64,000 nucleotides of DNA from MGIIb-O2 sp002494975 (GCA_028355015.1 JAOMRN010000001.1:372001-436000); one strand, 5' to 3'. Positions 44,594 to 53,465 are shown, numbered from the stretch's first letter. The notes: generated by a model from the sequence alone, not told the origin. A program made the numbers and translations.

Positions 44594-44712
44594 GTTGCTC
44601 TTATACAGGGGTGGTAGGTCGGCAGAGCAACGGACTTCTCCTCTGGAGGCTTTGCCGATGAGGGACGGGGGGTCATTCCGCCTTCCTCCGACAGGCCTCG
44701 GAGCGGTCCGTT
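44594..44712 (+). ncRNA. Candidate structured RNA or structured leader upstream of rpo7
   Basis: A GC-rich stretch inside an AT-rich 243-base gap, with several exact complementary segments. GTTGCTC (44594-44600) pairs with GAGCAAC (44625-44631). AACGGAC (44629-44635) pairs with GTCCGTT (44706-44712). Inside the latter, CTCCGA (44686-44691) pairs with TCGGAG (44698-44703), and GGAGGC (44645-44650) can pair with GCCTTCC (44680-44686) with one bulge. The first two stems share three bases, so they are alternatives. It has none of the conserved elements of RNase P RNA, SRP RNA or 5S rRNA. It ends just before the rpo7 ribosome-binding site, so a regulatory leader is as likely as a separate RNA. Confidence 0.5.
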
Positions 44713-44730
44713 GATAGGAGGAAGAAGACA

Positions 44731-45279
44731 ATGTACAGCATAGTCACCCGTGAAGACACAATACGCATACCAGCAGAGTACATCCGAGCAGGACGTAACT
44801 TAGTTGATCATATAGATGAGTTAGCGAATGATGCTTTCGAAGGACGTTTTGATCCTGATGAAAACTATACGTTATTGACTTTTGATCACGAGCCACTTGG
44901 ACGCGGTAAAATCATCCATGGTGACGGAGCCATATACCAACGAGTAAAGTTCAAGGCACTTCTTTTCAATATGGAAAATAATGAAGTTGTCGATGGCTAT
45001 GCTTCTGAAATATCAGAGTATGGTGCCTTTGTAAGAATAGGGCCTATGGAAGCATTATTACACAAATCTCAGATTTTAGATGAACCAATCAATGTAAATT
45101 TAGGAATTAAAAGAATTGAGGGTGCATCAACTGGAAAATATCTTGAAGAAGGATCTTACATCCGTTCTCGTGTAGTTTCTAAAGCAATAAATCAAAATGA
45201 TCCTAGGGCTAGTAAAATAGGTCTTAACTGTAAAATGGATGGTCTTGGCGCCTATAATTGGATCCAGGAGCAGGATTAA
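44731..45279 (+). CDS. rpo7: RNA polymerase subunit Rpo7 (RpoE')
   Basis: The stalk subunit of archaeal RNA polymerase, homologue of eukaryotic Rpb7. The N-terminal half is the RNP-like tip domain (MYSIVTREDTIRIPAEY); the C-terminal half is an S1-type OB fold (GYASEISEYGAFVRIGPMEA near residue 90). The 182-residue length is usual. It opens an operon with spt4, rps24e and rps27ae, a common archaeal arrangement, behind a strong TAGGAGGAAG site. The structured leader upstream may control it. Confidence 0.95.
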   Translation: MYSIVTREDTIRIPAEYIRAGRNLVDHIDELANDAFEGRFDPDENYTLLTFDHEPLGRGKIIHGDGAIYQRVKFKALLFNMENNEVVDGYASEISEYGAFVRIGPMEALLHKSQILDEPINVNLGIKRIEGASTGKYLEEGSYIRSRVVSKAINQNDPRASKIGLNCKMDGLGAYNWIQEQD

Positions 45280-45280
45280 A

Positions 45281-45499
45281 ATGGCTAAGCAACCATTTGC
45301 TTGCGGAGAATGTAATCGTATTCTTCCAGACCCTGAGAACAAGAATGATGTTGTTCAATGTAAACATTGCCCTAATGCTCCAGTGACAACTGACTGGCAA
45401 GGATATGTAATTATTCTAAATCCAGAAAGATCAGAAGTTGCAGCTAGACTTAACGTAACCAGTCCAGGCACTTATGCTTTGAAGGTAAATATCAGATAA
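45281..45499 (+). CDS. spt4: Transcription elongation factor Spt4 (RpoE'')
   Basis: A 72-residue zinc protein that pairs with Spt5/NusG to raise RNA polymerase processivity. The ligands are CGECN near residue 8 and CKHCP near 27; the C-terminal strand (GYVIILNPERSEVAARLNV) is the Spt5 interface. The ATG lies one base after the rpo7 stop and has AGGA upstream, so it is translated in the same message. Confidence 0.93.
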   Translation: MAKQPFACGECNRILPDPENKNDVVQCKHCPNAPVTTDWQGYVIILNPERSEVAARLNVTSPGTYALKVNIR

Positions 45500-45512
45500 G
45501 GAGGAAAAAAAC

Positions 45513-45818
45513 ATGCAAATAATAGAAAGAAAAGAAAATCCGCTTCTCGGAAGAGTAGAACTAACTTTTGAGTGGAATCATGTGAATCAACCAACACCTA
45601 CGCTATCCGAAATGGTAAATGCTGCTGCTAAGGCAGAACCCGGAGCAAACAGAGAATTAGTATTCGTAAAAAACGTCAGCACAAGATACGGTCGCCCATT
45701 TACAACAGGTGTCGCACTGGTGTATGATTCTGTAGAAAATGCTTCCTTTGAGCCTAAGTTTGTTCAAGACAGGCATCAAAAAACCCGTACAGCTAAAGAA
45801 ACAGGAGGAGATGAATAA
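45513..45818 (+). CDS. rps24e: Ribosomal protein S24e
   Basis: A 101-residue small-subunit protein found in archaea and eukaryotes. MQIIERKENPLLGRVELTF is the typical N-terminus, and KNVSTRYGRPFTTGVALVY near residue 53 the conserved core. A strong AAGGAGG precedes the ATG. The stop TAA shares a base with the ATG of rps27ae. Confidence 0.95.
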   Translation: MQIIERKENPLLGRVELTFEWNHVNQPTPTLSEMVNAAAKAEPGANRELVFVKNVSTRYGRPFTTGVALVYDSVENASFEPKFVQDRHQKTRTAKETGGDE

Positions 45819-45994
45819 TGACTGATGGCCCTAATCCAAAAGCAAAGTGGTCAAAGTATACTATTGATGGTGATTCACTAGTTAGAAATGGCGAATTTTG
45901 TCCTATTTGTGGCCCAGGAGTATTCCTTGGTGTTCATAATGATCGTAAAGTATGCGGTAAATGCGGACATAATTCTAATGATGAAGAAGAGTAA
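45818..45994 (+). CDS. rps27ae: Ribosomal protein S27ae
   Basis: A 58-codon gene with an ATG overlapping the last base of the rps24e stop (TAATG). The protein has a basic N-terminal part (KAKWSKYTIDGDSLVRNGE), then a zinc ribbon with CPICG and CGKCG, exactly the archaeal S27ae pattern, and an acidic tail. GGAGGAG inside the end of rps24e serves as its ribosome-binding site. It closes the rpo7 operon. Confidence 0.95.
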   Translation: MTDGPNPKAKWSKYTIDGDSLVRNGEFCPICGPGVFLGVHNDRKVCGKCGHNSNDEEE

Positions 45995-46888
45995 TTATAC
46001 TCTAATTTTATCCCACTTGCCATCATTGGTGAGGACACTTTCATCAATTATTCCGACACCTATATCGTCCCTTGAATTTGTTTGAATACGTTCTCCATCC
46101 TTTAAACCATCATGTCTCCATCCAGTCCATATCCAATTATTATCTCTAATCTTTACATCATATATTGGCCCTTTACATTGATGTATTTTAGGCAAGTCAC
46201 GAATAGAATCCATTGTAGCAAAACATTTCCCATTTAATTTAATGAACCACCCCAATTTCTTATCAAAATTGAACCCCGTAATTAATTCTGGTAATTTTAA
46301 TACTTTTTTCTCAATTAATATGCCATTTTGATCATATATTGCAATTCCTCCTGCATGTGAAACTAGAACCAAACCTTCTTTTGCCTCGGTGAAACCTACT
46401 ATCTTATCTTGCACCTGATCTATGCCGTTCCATTTCGGGAAATCCGTTTTCCAGATTACTTTAGAATTACTATCAATTCTGTATATTCCTCTATTTTTTG
46501 AGGAGAAGCAAAGAGTATTATCTATTTCAGATAGGCCCATCGGTTCAGCATCTAAGGATTGCGACCAAATATTAGATTTAGGATGGAGTACACTGCTGCT
46601 TTTGTTACTTCTAAGATCTGCTTTTGACCCTCCATTCGACCATTCTTCATTCACATCGAAAGCAGCCATTCTTGCTTGCCTAAGTTCCCTTTCAATCCAC
46701 GTACCAATCCATTTTTCACCTACAATTGCACTAGAATTAATTGAGGACGGAAAAGGTATTGAGAAGGTGCCAATTGGTTGAAGATTTTTATCTATTTTTA
46801 GTAACTCACCCGAAACTCCTGTGATAATATGGATATTATCTCCTGAGTCTATTTTTATAGGTGGAAATCCTATATCGGAGTGTTTCAT
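45995..46888 (-). CDS. Predicted soluble beta-propeller protein, function unknown
   Basis: A 297-residue protein without signal peptide or membrane segment. Repeated strands such as NIHIITGVSGELLKIDKNLQ, NRGIYRIDSNSKVIWKTDF and GGIAIYDQNGILIEKKVLKL look like PQQ/WD-type propeller blades, so it is probably a cytoplasmic five- to seven-bladed propeller. It is convergent with the ribosomal operon (no gap) and divergent from dtdA. I do not recognise the family. Confidence 0.7.
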   Translation of the reverse strand: MKHSDIGFPPIKIDSGDNIHIITGVSGELLKIDKNLQPIGTFSIPFPSSINSSAIVGEKWIGTWIERELRQARMAAFDVNEEWSNGGSKADLRSNKSSSVLHPKSNIWSQSLDAEPMGLSEIDNTLCFSSKNRGIYRIDSNSKVIWKTDFPKWNGIDQVQDKIVGFTEAKEGLVLVSHAGGIAIYDQNGILIEKKVLKLPELITGFNFDKKLGWFIKLNGKCFATMDSIRDLPKIHQCKGPIYDVKIRDNNWIWTGWRHDGLKDGERIQTNSRDDIGVGIIDESVLTNDGKWDKIRV

Positions 46889-46962
46889 ATTATGGCCTAT
46901 TATCTCCTATGTTTGAAGGTGTGGTTCAGAGGATTGAAATTTCAATACCTTTACGAATATCC

Positions 46963-47901
46963 ATGGTGGTCCTTATTGTAGCTTCTAATTCGGATGAAGC
47001 TTCAATGAATTTATGCAGCGCAGTATTACGTTTACCGGGTTGGAGTCAAGAACATTCTTCTATTAATGGGAAGTATCGAATCCACGAGTCAGGATTAGTA
47101 AATTTATTAGTAATCGATGAACTTCATATTTTGGCGAATCATATAGATATAGATTATGAAAAATCAACAGGAATATCAGTTGAGAACGTATTGATATTGT
47201 CTAGACATGTTTCTTCATCTCAGACTCCTGCTATGACTCTACATGCGATAGGTATCCCTGGAATTCTACCTTATGGCGAAGAAGGTCGTTCAGGAGGCGT
47301 AAATGGCATCTTAGTCCCCCCAAATCCATTTTTCGCATCACTCTTCAGAACCATGAATGCGTTCGCGACTGAGAGAAAACTTGGTAATGAATTTGACCTT
47401 ACCTTAGAAACCACTCATCATGGACCAGTATTGAGTAAACCTACTCTTTACATCGAGATAGGATCAACTGAGAAAGAATGGTGTCGTTCAGATGTTGCTG
47501 ATTGTTGGGCAGAATCAATATCATATGTTTTAGGAATGGATGGTTGTTTGTTGCCGAATTTAGACGAAAATATTGATGTTATGATTGGATTTGGAGGAGG
47601 CCATTATGCGCCCCGGCATAAATCGATTATTCTTAATTCAAATATTTATCTTGGGCATGTAATCGCGAACTATTCATTAATATTTGATGATAACGATTCT
47701 TCTGAAAAACCTACTGGCCCATGGATTAATTGTATTGTTAACACAGTGGAATCAACAAGAATTTCATTTCCAAATAATACTATTTTCGCTCACCTTGATC
47801 GAAAATCTTTCAAAGGTTGGCAACGATCTGCAATTATTGAGAAATTAGGGGAATTAGGCATACCTGTAAGGAGAGGGAAGGAAATCCTCCAGAGAGAATA
47901 G
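46963..47901 (+). CDS. dtdA: D-aminoacyl-tRNA deacylase DtdA
   Basis: Archaeal/plant-type (GEK1) enzyme that removes D-amino acids mischarged on tRNA. Family motifs include MVVLIVASNSDEAS at the start, LETTHHGPVLSKPTLYIEIG near residue 168 and GFGGGHYAPRHK near 225, which provide the metal-binding histidines. ATG 46963 is chosen because MVVLIVASN is the conserved N-terminus; earlier ATGs would overlap the divergent propeller gene. Length 312 residues. Confidence 0.92.
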   Translation: MVVLIVASNSDEASMNLCSAVLRLPGWSQEHSSINGKYRIHESGLVNLLVIDELHILANHIDIDYEKSTGISVENVLILSRHVSSSQTPAMTLHAIGIPGILPYGEEGRSGGVNGILVPPNPFFASLFRTMNAFATERKLGNEFDLTLETTHHGPVLSKPTLYIEIGSTEKEWCRSDVADCWAESISYVLGMDGCLLPNLDENIDVMIGFGGGHYAPRHKSIILNSNIYLGHVIANYSLIFDDNDSSEKPTGPWINCIVNTVESTRISFPNNTIFAHLDRKSFKGWQRSAIIEKLGELGIPVRRGKEILQRE

Positions 47902-47929
47902 TCAAATCTCTCCTTCACTTCGTAGTAGC

Positions 47930-48901
47930 ATGGCTGTCTTCGGCAGGTTTGTGGTTGGGTTATTGCCGATAGCACCCAAATTTATCGTTAAGCGTATTGC
48001 AGGAAGGTACGTTGCCGGTTCTGATATTGATTCAGCCGTCACTTTGATGAAGAAAATGAGTGCAGAAAACACTTCTTTTACCATCGATGTATTAGGTGAA
48101 GAGATTAAGGATTTAGATGAAGCAAGATATTTTGTAGAGGAATATTCGAGAGTTTTAGATGAAATTATATCGCATGGAATTAACGCCCATATATCTTTGA
48201 AACCTACTGCATTTGGTTTGCTACTGGACAAAGATATAGCCATCGCAAATATCGAAGAAATATTGGATAAAGCCGCAATGAATAATATATTTGTTCGTTT
48301 AGATATGGAAGATCATCGAGTAACTCAAGACACAATTGATATTGTTTTATTGATGCAAGAAAAAGGACACCAGAATATTGGAACTGTATTGCAAGGTAGA
48401 CTTTTTCGAACAGAAGATGACATCAAAGAAATCTCCAAGTCATTGGGTTCTCTTTCTGATTTTAGAATATGTAAAGGAATATATCTTGAACCTGAAGATA
48501 TTTCATATTCTAATTATCAAGAAATAGTTGATGCTACCAATAGGTGTATTGATTTAATGTTAGAATCTGGGTCATATACTGCTATTGCTTCACATGACTA
48601 CCCTATAATTAATCATAGTTTAGAGACATTAAAGAATTTGCAAATGTCTCCTAATTATGATCCAAGAGAAAATACAGTTAGCCCGAGAGATGGCAAAGGT
48701 ATAGGGTATGAATTTCAATTTCTTTTAGGTGTACGTGGTGACCTTAGGAGGAAGTTAGCATCCGAAGGTCATTTCACGAGGTTATATATGCCATATGGTA
48801 CAAAATGGTATGAATACGGTATCAGAAGAATTCGTGAGAATCCAGATATCGCTTGGCATGTCACTAAGACCTTGCTCATGCCTTGGACTAATAGAAGATA
48901 A
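47930..48901 (+). CDS. Proline dehydrogenase
   Basis: FAD-dependent oxidation of proline to pyrroline-5-carboxylate. The 323-residue TIM-barrel shows the stand-alone PRODH blocks: HISLKPTAFGLLLD near residue 83, VRLDMEDHRVTQDT near 121, GTVLQGRLFRTEDDI near 150, RICKGIYLEPEDISY near 177, and the C-terminal QFLLGVRGDLRRKL and RLYMPYGTKWYEY. The partner pyrroline-5-carboxylate dehydrogenase is not in the window. Electrons probably go to the quinone pool. It follows dtdA by 28 bases. Confidence 0.93.
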   Translation: MAVFGRFVVGLLPIAPKFIVKRIAGRYVAGSDIDSAVTLMKKMSAENTSFTIDVLGEEIKDLDEARYFVEEYSRVLDEIISHGINAHISLKPTAFGLLLDKDIAIANIEEILDKAAMNNIFVRLDMEDHRVTQDTIDIVLLMQEKGHQNIGTVLQGRLFRTEDDIKEISKSLGSLSDFRICKGIYLEPEDISYSNYQEIVDATNRCIDLMLESGSYTAIASHDYPIINHSLETLKNLQMSPNYDPRENTVSPRDGKGIGYEFQFLLGVRGDLRRKLASEGHFTRLYMPYGTKWYEYGIRRIRENPDIAWHVTKTLLMPWTNRR

Positions 48902-48906
48902 TTGAT

Positions 48907-49536
48907 TCAATATCTCGGATTATAATTCTCTTTATCGTCCTCGGGTACATGTAGATAAATTCTTCTTATTTCATTAGCTAATCTCTTCCCATTGAGAGTC
49001 CTTCCTTTACCTGTGTGGAGTGCTCTTATCCTCCATCTTCTACCATCCATCTTCATTATGGAACCACAAGAGAAAACCCTCTCAGGATCACATTCAATAC
49101 TACTAGCGACACTTCTTTCACCTTCTGTCATCGTAATAGGGACTATTGTCCGGTCAACTCTTACTGCCCACATGGCTGAAATTTTTGAAGCCTCAAGTTT
49201 TCTGGATTCTTTCGATGTAGAATCTTCTATCCTTGTAATTTTGTAAGTTTGTTCCTCATGCGCGAAATAATCATCTCTTGATATTAATTCATCTTCATCA
49301 GCTTCAACTAGCGCTAATCTACTATCCATTCTATCTGATAGTGTGGTTTTAACAGATACGGATTTAGGGGGTCTTAATTGAAGATTCTGGACATTGCTAC
49401 ATTCAATACATCGGACTAAAAGATCTTCTCCATTACCTTTCATTGTCCTTCTTAATATTTCATGTTCTGTCATTTTCGAGCATTTCGGACAAACTGTAAC
49501 ATCAACTACTTCCTCTTCGACGTCAGTATCTTCCAT
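48907..49536 (-). CDS. HVO_0476-type archaeal zinc-finger protein
   Basis: A 209-residue archaeal protein. The N-terminal zinc ribbon has CPKC near residue 16 and CIEC near 43. A beta-rich C-terminal domain follows, with KTTLSDRMDSRLALVEADED and CGSIMKMDGRRWRIRALHTG. This domain order is that of the conserved archaeal HVO_0476/COG1326 family, whose function is unknown. It is divergent from the methyltransferase-like gene, with about 45 bases between. Confidence 0.85.
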   Translation of the reverse strand: MEDTDVEEEVVDVTVCPKCSKMTEHEILRRTMKGNGEDLLVRCIECSNVQNLQLRPPKSVSVKTTLSDRMDSRLALVEADEDELISRDDYFAHEEQTYKITRIEDSTSKESRKLEASKISAMWAVRVDRTIVPITMTEGERSVASSIECDPERVFSCGSIMKMDGRRWRIRALHTGKGRTLNGKRLANEIRRIYLHVPEDDKENYNPRY

Positions 49537-49581
49537 GTCTCTTCGAACTGACGTCCTCTATTGAAGCCATCCTTAGATGGG

Positions 49582-50406
49582 ATGGTTGAAATTAGAGTTA
49601 ATATAGCCACAGACATGAACGACACGGGCGGATTCGGATTACCTCAAATGTCCGAGCGTGAAATGTTTGAAAAATTACTTTCATCTGATTCTAATTATAA
49701 TGATGAAGAACCAGCTATTGCAGCTAATATAGGCGAACAGATGATACATATGAATCTCATGCCATTAACTAGGGCATTTAGAGTCAGAATTAGGGACATT
49801 ACATCTAAAATACCTGCAAAAAACGTGGTTTTAGTTGGTGGAGGAATTGGTCACTTATCCGCATGGTTACTTGACTTATGGACCGGTGATCCAGCAAATC
49901 CTCCCGAGGAGGTGCGTTCAAGGCCAGAGTCATTTAGAATAATAGAGCCAGCAGGTAAATTTGGAGTTATTATTGATAGATTAATTCGTCGCCACTCTGC
50001 TGAGCAGTGGTCTCAGATTTTAACACGGCCATGGCAAGAAATTACTGCTGAAACATCTTCTTGGTCTGCGGCAGCAGCGTCTTTACCTTCTAGTGCTCAA
50101 CCCTCTCCTTTACCTCAGCCAATTGATCTGATAATTATTGATGTACCTGAGATAGATAGGCCATCAGCCACTCTCGCGGCCTTAGATATCGTATCTATTG
50201 GAGGTTTCATATTAGTTAAGGAACCAGAAGTACCTACTGGTGACGTAGGAGTGCCTGAAGAGGGACATGAACCCAATGACGCTCAAAAAAAGGTCGCTTC
50301 GTTCAATAAATGGATGGATATAATTCGTAAATGTAACATCAATCATTCTATGGCATTTGCAGAGTTATCTGGTGGCACATTAGCAGTCATACGTCGTTCA
50401 GTTTGA
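49582..50406 (+). CDS. SAM-dependent methyltransferase-like protein
   Basis: About 274 residues. A helical N-terminal region precedes a Rossmann-like core: VVLVGGGIGHLSAWLLDLW near residue 83 (motif I), FRIIEPAGKFGVIIDRLI near 117, and LIIIDVPEIDRPSATLAALD near 187 with SIGGFILVKE near 208. Fold and motif order suggest an O-methyltransferase, but the glycine-rich loop GGGIG is imperfect and no substrate motif is seen. Starts at TTG 49561, ATG 49582 and ATG 49615 are all possible. Its last 64 bases overlap the convergent subtilase gene. Confidence 0.65.
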   Translation: MVEIRVNIATDMNDTGGFGLPQMSEREMFEKLLSSDSNYNDEEPAIAANIGEQMIHMNLMPLTRAFRVRIRDITSKIPAKNVVLVGGGIGHLSAWLLDLWTGDPANPPEEVRSRPESFRIIEPAGKFGVIIDRLIRRHSAEQWSQILTRPWQEITAETSSWSAAAASLPSSAQPSPLPQPIDLIIIDVPEIDRPSATLAALDIVSIGGFILVKEPEVPTGDVGVPEEGHEPNDAQKKVASFNKWMDIIRKCNINHSMAFAELSGGTLAVIRRSV

Positions 50407-51836
50407 AAAATATCAAAAATGTTAATCCTTACATCATCTTTCGGTTTGTAATTTTTAGTGATAAGGTTTTCATTGGATGAATTATCTACTGATTCAATGA
50501 GCAAATCAATCCTTAAAATACCATAGCCAAATTTATCATCATGCTGATTTTGATTTTCTTTCATTTGTGAATTTTGACTAATAAGTAGTTTGATTTCTTC
50601 AACTTTACTTGAATCACTATCTGAATTTCTCTGGTATTCGGGGTATTCTTCAAGGAATAATGCAAGCGACCCTGAGACCCATGCAGTTGAAGCAGAAGTT
50701 CCGCTTGACCAACCCCACCAAGATTCTCCATTGAAGACTAATACTGGGACTTCGTGTCCTGGTGCTACAATTTCTGGTTTCTTATCGGGATTATTTCTTG
50801 GAAGCTTGGGCGGCCAAATATCTCCATTATTATCTCCCTCCGAACTACCAACCCATAAGTTTCCAAGTCTCGTGATCCCACCTACGCAAATCACATCATC
50901 TACTGAACCAGGTGAGGATACATCTCCGTCATCATTTTCTCCATCATTTCCTGCTGCTGCCACTACATAGACTCCATTTTCAATAGCATTTTCAACAGCG
51001 GTTTCAAGACTATCAGTTGTGATAATACTAGACCCAAATCCTTGAGCTCCACCTAGACTTAGCGAGATTATGTCTGCTCCTTCAGAGGTACACCAATTTA
51101 CTGCCTCTGCTATTCCATCATCAGTCCCCGAACCAGTTTCATCAATAGCCTTGGCGACCAATAAATCGACATTTTTAGAAACTCCATTGAGTCCTCCATC
51201 TGCCACAATGATTCCTGCCATTGCAGTTCCATGACCATCATCATCATAGGGAGTTTGCATCGAATTAATCACATCTTTCCAGCCAATTAGATTGATGTTA
51301 GCTAAGTCGGGATGCTCAATATTAATTCCTGAATCTACTACACAAAGAGTCACGCCTGTACCATCTAAGTTTTCTACAGAATTAATACCTGTAATGTCTC
51401 TATATTCATCTTCCCAAGTTACTAATGCTTGTGGAGGATTTAGCCCTAGAATAGTTCCGCTTATTGTAGAAAGGGCCCAAAGAATAACTACGGCAAAAAC
51501 AAAAGTAGTGATCAATGTTAGAGAGACGCCTACTACAATTTTTATGGCATCATCATTCTTATTCTTGATACTACTTTCCCACATTGGCGAATTACTATCC
51601 TCAATAGATTCATTTGCCTCTTCAGGTATATCATCCGACACTAAATTTGTAGGGATCTCACTCCAATTAGAGGCATTATCTTCCTCATCCTTACTGAATA
51701 AATATTCAAGCAAAGCCAATGGCAATAATAACCACATCATTAATTCGGCCGCACTGAGATATACAACTAGAATAAAAAGCAGAATAGAACCTAGGATAAT
51801 CAACACACCAATAGCTGAAAGTGATTCGAAAAGCAT
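50343..51836 (-). CDS. Membrane-anchored subtilisin-like serine protease (S8)
   Basis: A 497-residue protease. Two N-terminal membrane helices (about residues 5-46) and a third (about 100-123) precede the S8 domain: D168 in VVDSGINIEHPD, H202 in DDDGHGTAMAG, the oxyanion N297 in AAAGNDG and S381 in SSGTSAST, so the catalytic set is complete. With three helices the protease domain should lie outside the membrane if the N-terminus is inside. ATG 51836 follows GGTGAGG, which overlaps the stop of the upstream membrane-protein gene; the two are coupled. Confidence 0.92.
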   Translation of the reverse strand: MLFESLSAIGVLIILGSILLFILVVYLSAAELMMWLLLPLALLEYLFSKDEEDNASNWSEIPTNLVSDDIPEEANESIEDSNSPMWESSIKNKNDDAIKIVVGVSLTLITTFVFAVVILWALSTISGTILGLNPPQALVTWEDEYRDITGINSVENLDGTGVTLCVVDSGINIEHPDLANINLIGWKDVINSMQTPYDDDGHGTAMAGIIVADGGLNGVSKNVDLLVAKAIDETGSGTDDGIAEAVNWCTSEGADIISLSLGGAQGFGSSIITTDSLETAVENAIENGVYVVAAAGNDGENDDGDVSSPGSVDDVICVGGITRLGNLWVGSSEGDNNGDIWPPKLPRNNPDKKPEIVAPGHEVPVLVFNGESWWGWSSGTSASTAWVSGSLALFLEEYPEYQRNSDSDSSKVEEIKLLISQNSQMKENQNQHDDKFGYGILRIDLLIESVDNSSNENLITKNYKPKDDVRINIFDIFQTERRMTANVPPDNSANAIE

Positions 51837-51841
51837 TAGCC

Positions 51842-52966
51842 TCACCACGCGTCTTGTCTATCAAAGTGGCTAGTAATTGTAGTATTAGATTTACAATTTC
51901 CACATTCGATCCTTGTAGGAAGAGTCATATCGCAGTCTTGACAAATAGTTCCTGGTACTCCTCCTCCTTGACATTTAAATTGCGCACAATTTATAGTAAT
52001 TTTACCCGATGGGTGCTGTATTACTGAGGTCTCTTCTTTGCAAATAGGGCACATTCCTTGTACATTTTCTTTTGATACAAAATTTAATTCACCCGATACT
52101 TCCCTCGCTCTAGTAGATTGAATTCTATCGCCCGCTGCTCCAAGCATGAATTGAGGGTACCATATGATATGAATTAGCAAAAATACCGATATTATACTAC
52201 ATATTAAGTAAAGCCAAGGGAATTGGTAAAACTCACCATCCGCTGAAATAGGTCTTGTTGAGACTGAATGTGCTCCTGACCAAGAAAAAATATTAACTAA
52301 TATCATCCATAAACCTAGACCTATGCTCCAAAGTTTAAGACTATGATCTTTCCAAGCAGTTTGCACAACTCTTGGGTCAGGATGAGAGTGTCTTTCCAAT
52401 ACATGCACATCTCTTGTCTCAGTAACTGCTCTATGGACTACGAATATTGTTAAAAATACAAATATTAGATTTGCTAGTATCACTGGTCCTAATTGCGTGA
52501 TCTGTAAGTCAGTAGGGTGTAAAGCAAAAACCCGCATATACCCTAATTGTACAGCGAACATACCAAGGAGCATATAGATTATATTTTCTCTCATTATTGG
52601 GAAACGTATGAATAATTGTATTACGAATGCGAACCATGCAATGGCGGAAAGAAGTGTTAAAATCAGCGACAAATCTTTGAGGAATAATATTCCCTGTGTA
52701 CCAACTCTATTGTAATCTCCACCGCTATTTAGTTCGCCTATTCCTAAGTCCCAAGATCCCAGTATTATTGCTAATGCTGCGACCCCAAATGCTGAAAATT
52801 CAAATGCACCCCAATTTTTAGAAATCATTTTGAAATGAAATACTATTTCTTCCGAAATCCGGTCTAAGAAACTTAGTCTTTCGTTATATTCAGAAAGTGT
52901 ATAATTTAATGATATTTCACTCAGTCTCACAGAATCATTTTCTTCATATTCAGAACTAATGTCCAT
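51842..52966 (-). CDS. Polytopic membrane protein with a C-terminal zinc-ribbon pair
   Basis: A 374-residue protein with six predicted membrane helices between residues 50 and 270, then a cytoplasmic C-terminal region with four CxxC pairs: CPICK, CQDCD and CGNCK, plus the CAQFKC pair. It is translated from ATG 52966 behind AGGAGGTG, among the best ribosome-binding sites in the window, and its stop overlaps the site of the subtilase gene. The pairing with a membrane protease suggests a signalling or quality-control unit, but the protein family is not one I recognise. Confidence 0.78.
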   Translation of the reverse strand: MDISSEYEENDSVRLSEISLNYTLSEYNERLSFLDRISEEIVFHFKMISKNWGAFEFSAFGVAALAIILGSWDLGIGELNSGGDYNRVGTQGILFLKDLSLILTLLSAIAWFAFVIQLFIRFPIMRENIIYMLLGMFAVQLGYMRVFALHPTDLQITQLGPVILANLIFVFLTIFVVHRAVTETRDVHVLERHSHPDPRVVQTAWKDHSLKLWSIGLGLWMILVNIFSWSGAHSVSTRPISADGEFYQFPWLYLICSIISVFLLIHIIWYPQFMLGAAGDRIQSTRAREVSGELNFVSKENVQGMCPICKEETSVIQHPSGKITINCAQFKCQGGGVPGTICQDCDMTLPTRIECGNCKSNTTITSHFDRQDAW

Positions 52967-53105
52967 TGATTCGGCACCTCCTACATATCCCCGAGATGAA
53001 ATCCCGCATTAAGTAACTCGCTTACATGGATTAAAAATATGCTTTATTGATTAATATCAATTCATTGCAAATAGTATCTTCCTATTCTCCAATAAACAAA
53101 TTATA

Positions 53106-53191
53106 TGGCGCCGAGAGGGAGATTTGAACTCCCGAGGGAAAATCCCACATGATTTCCAGTCATGCGCAATACCAGGCTATGCGATCTCGGC
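53106..53191 (-). tRNA. tRNA-Ser (anticodon GGA)
   Basis: Minus strand: acceptor GCCGAGA/TCTCGGC, anticodon stem CATGA/TCATG with loop CTGGAAA (anticodon GGA), and the long variable arm that marks tRNA-Ser (86 bases in all). The discriminator is G, usual for serine. CCA is encoded (53106-53108 on the plus strand). Confidence 0.96.
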
Positions 53192-53300
53192 TTCATTATG
53201 TCCGAACGTTCTCCACAATTTGAGCCTGTTGCTTTTGAATTGTGAGTTTTGACTCTCTCTCCGTAGTCATTAAATCGAAATTGTAGCACGAGCATATGTC

Positions 53301-53375
53301 GCCACTGTGGCTTAGGGGTATAGCATCCCATTGGTAATGGGAAGGTCGGGAGTTCAAATCTCCCCAGTGGCTCCA
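53301..53375 (+). tRNA. tRNA-Thr (anticodon GGU)
   Basis: Acceptor GCCACTG/CAGTGGC, anticodon stem TCCCA/TGGGA with loop TTGGTAA (anticodon GGT), T-arm GGGAG TTCAAAT CTCCC. The discriminator is T and CCA is encoded at 53373-53375. It is divergent from tRNA-Ser, with about 110 bases between. Confidence 0.96.
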
Positions 53376-53378
53376 TTA

Positions 53379-53384
53379 TTTTTT
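53379..53384 (+). terminator. Oligo-T terminator after tRNA-Thr(GGU)
   Basis: A run of six T residues begins four bases after the CCA end, like the one after tRNA-Thr(UGU). Confidence 0.5.
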
Positions 53385-53465
53385 GAGTTTGAAAATGTTA
53401 ATTTTTATCATTCCCCACAGTTTTGCGGAAATAAGTTCATAATCTAACAAACAAACGACACGGAT

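Noticed and set aside
44494..44676. 60-residue minus-strand open frame
   Set aside because: It lies antisense to the structured leader, has no ribosome-binding site and its composition is set by the GC-rich stems.
44594..44712. Identification of the structured element as RNase P RNA, SRP RNA or 5S rRNA
   Set aside because: It is too short and lacks their conserved cores (for SRP the GGAAG-type helix 8 loop, for 5S the conserved loop A/B sequence).
53101..53376. Minus-strand open frame beginning MEPLGRFELPT
   Set aside because: It runs through the tRNA-Ser and tRNA-Thr genes; this is the classic false protein translated from tRNA sequence.
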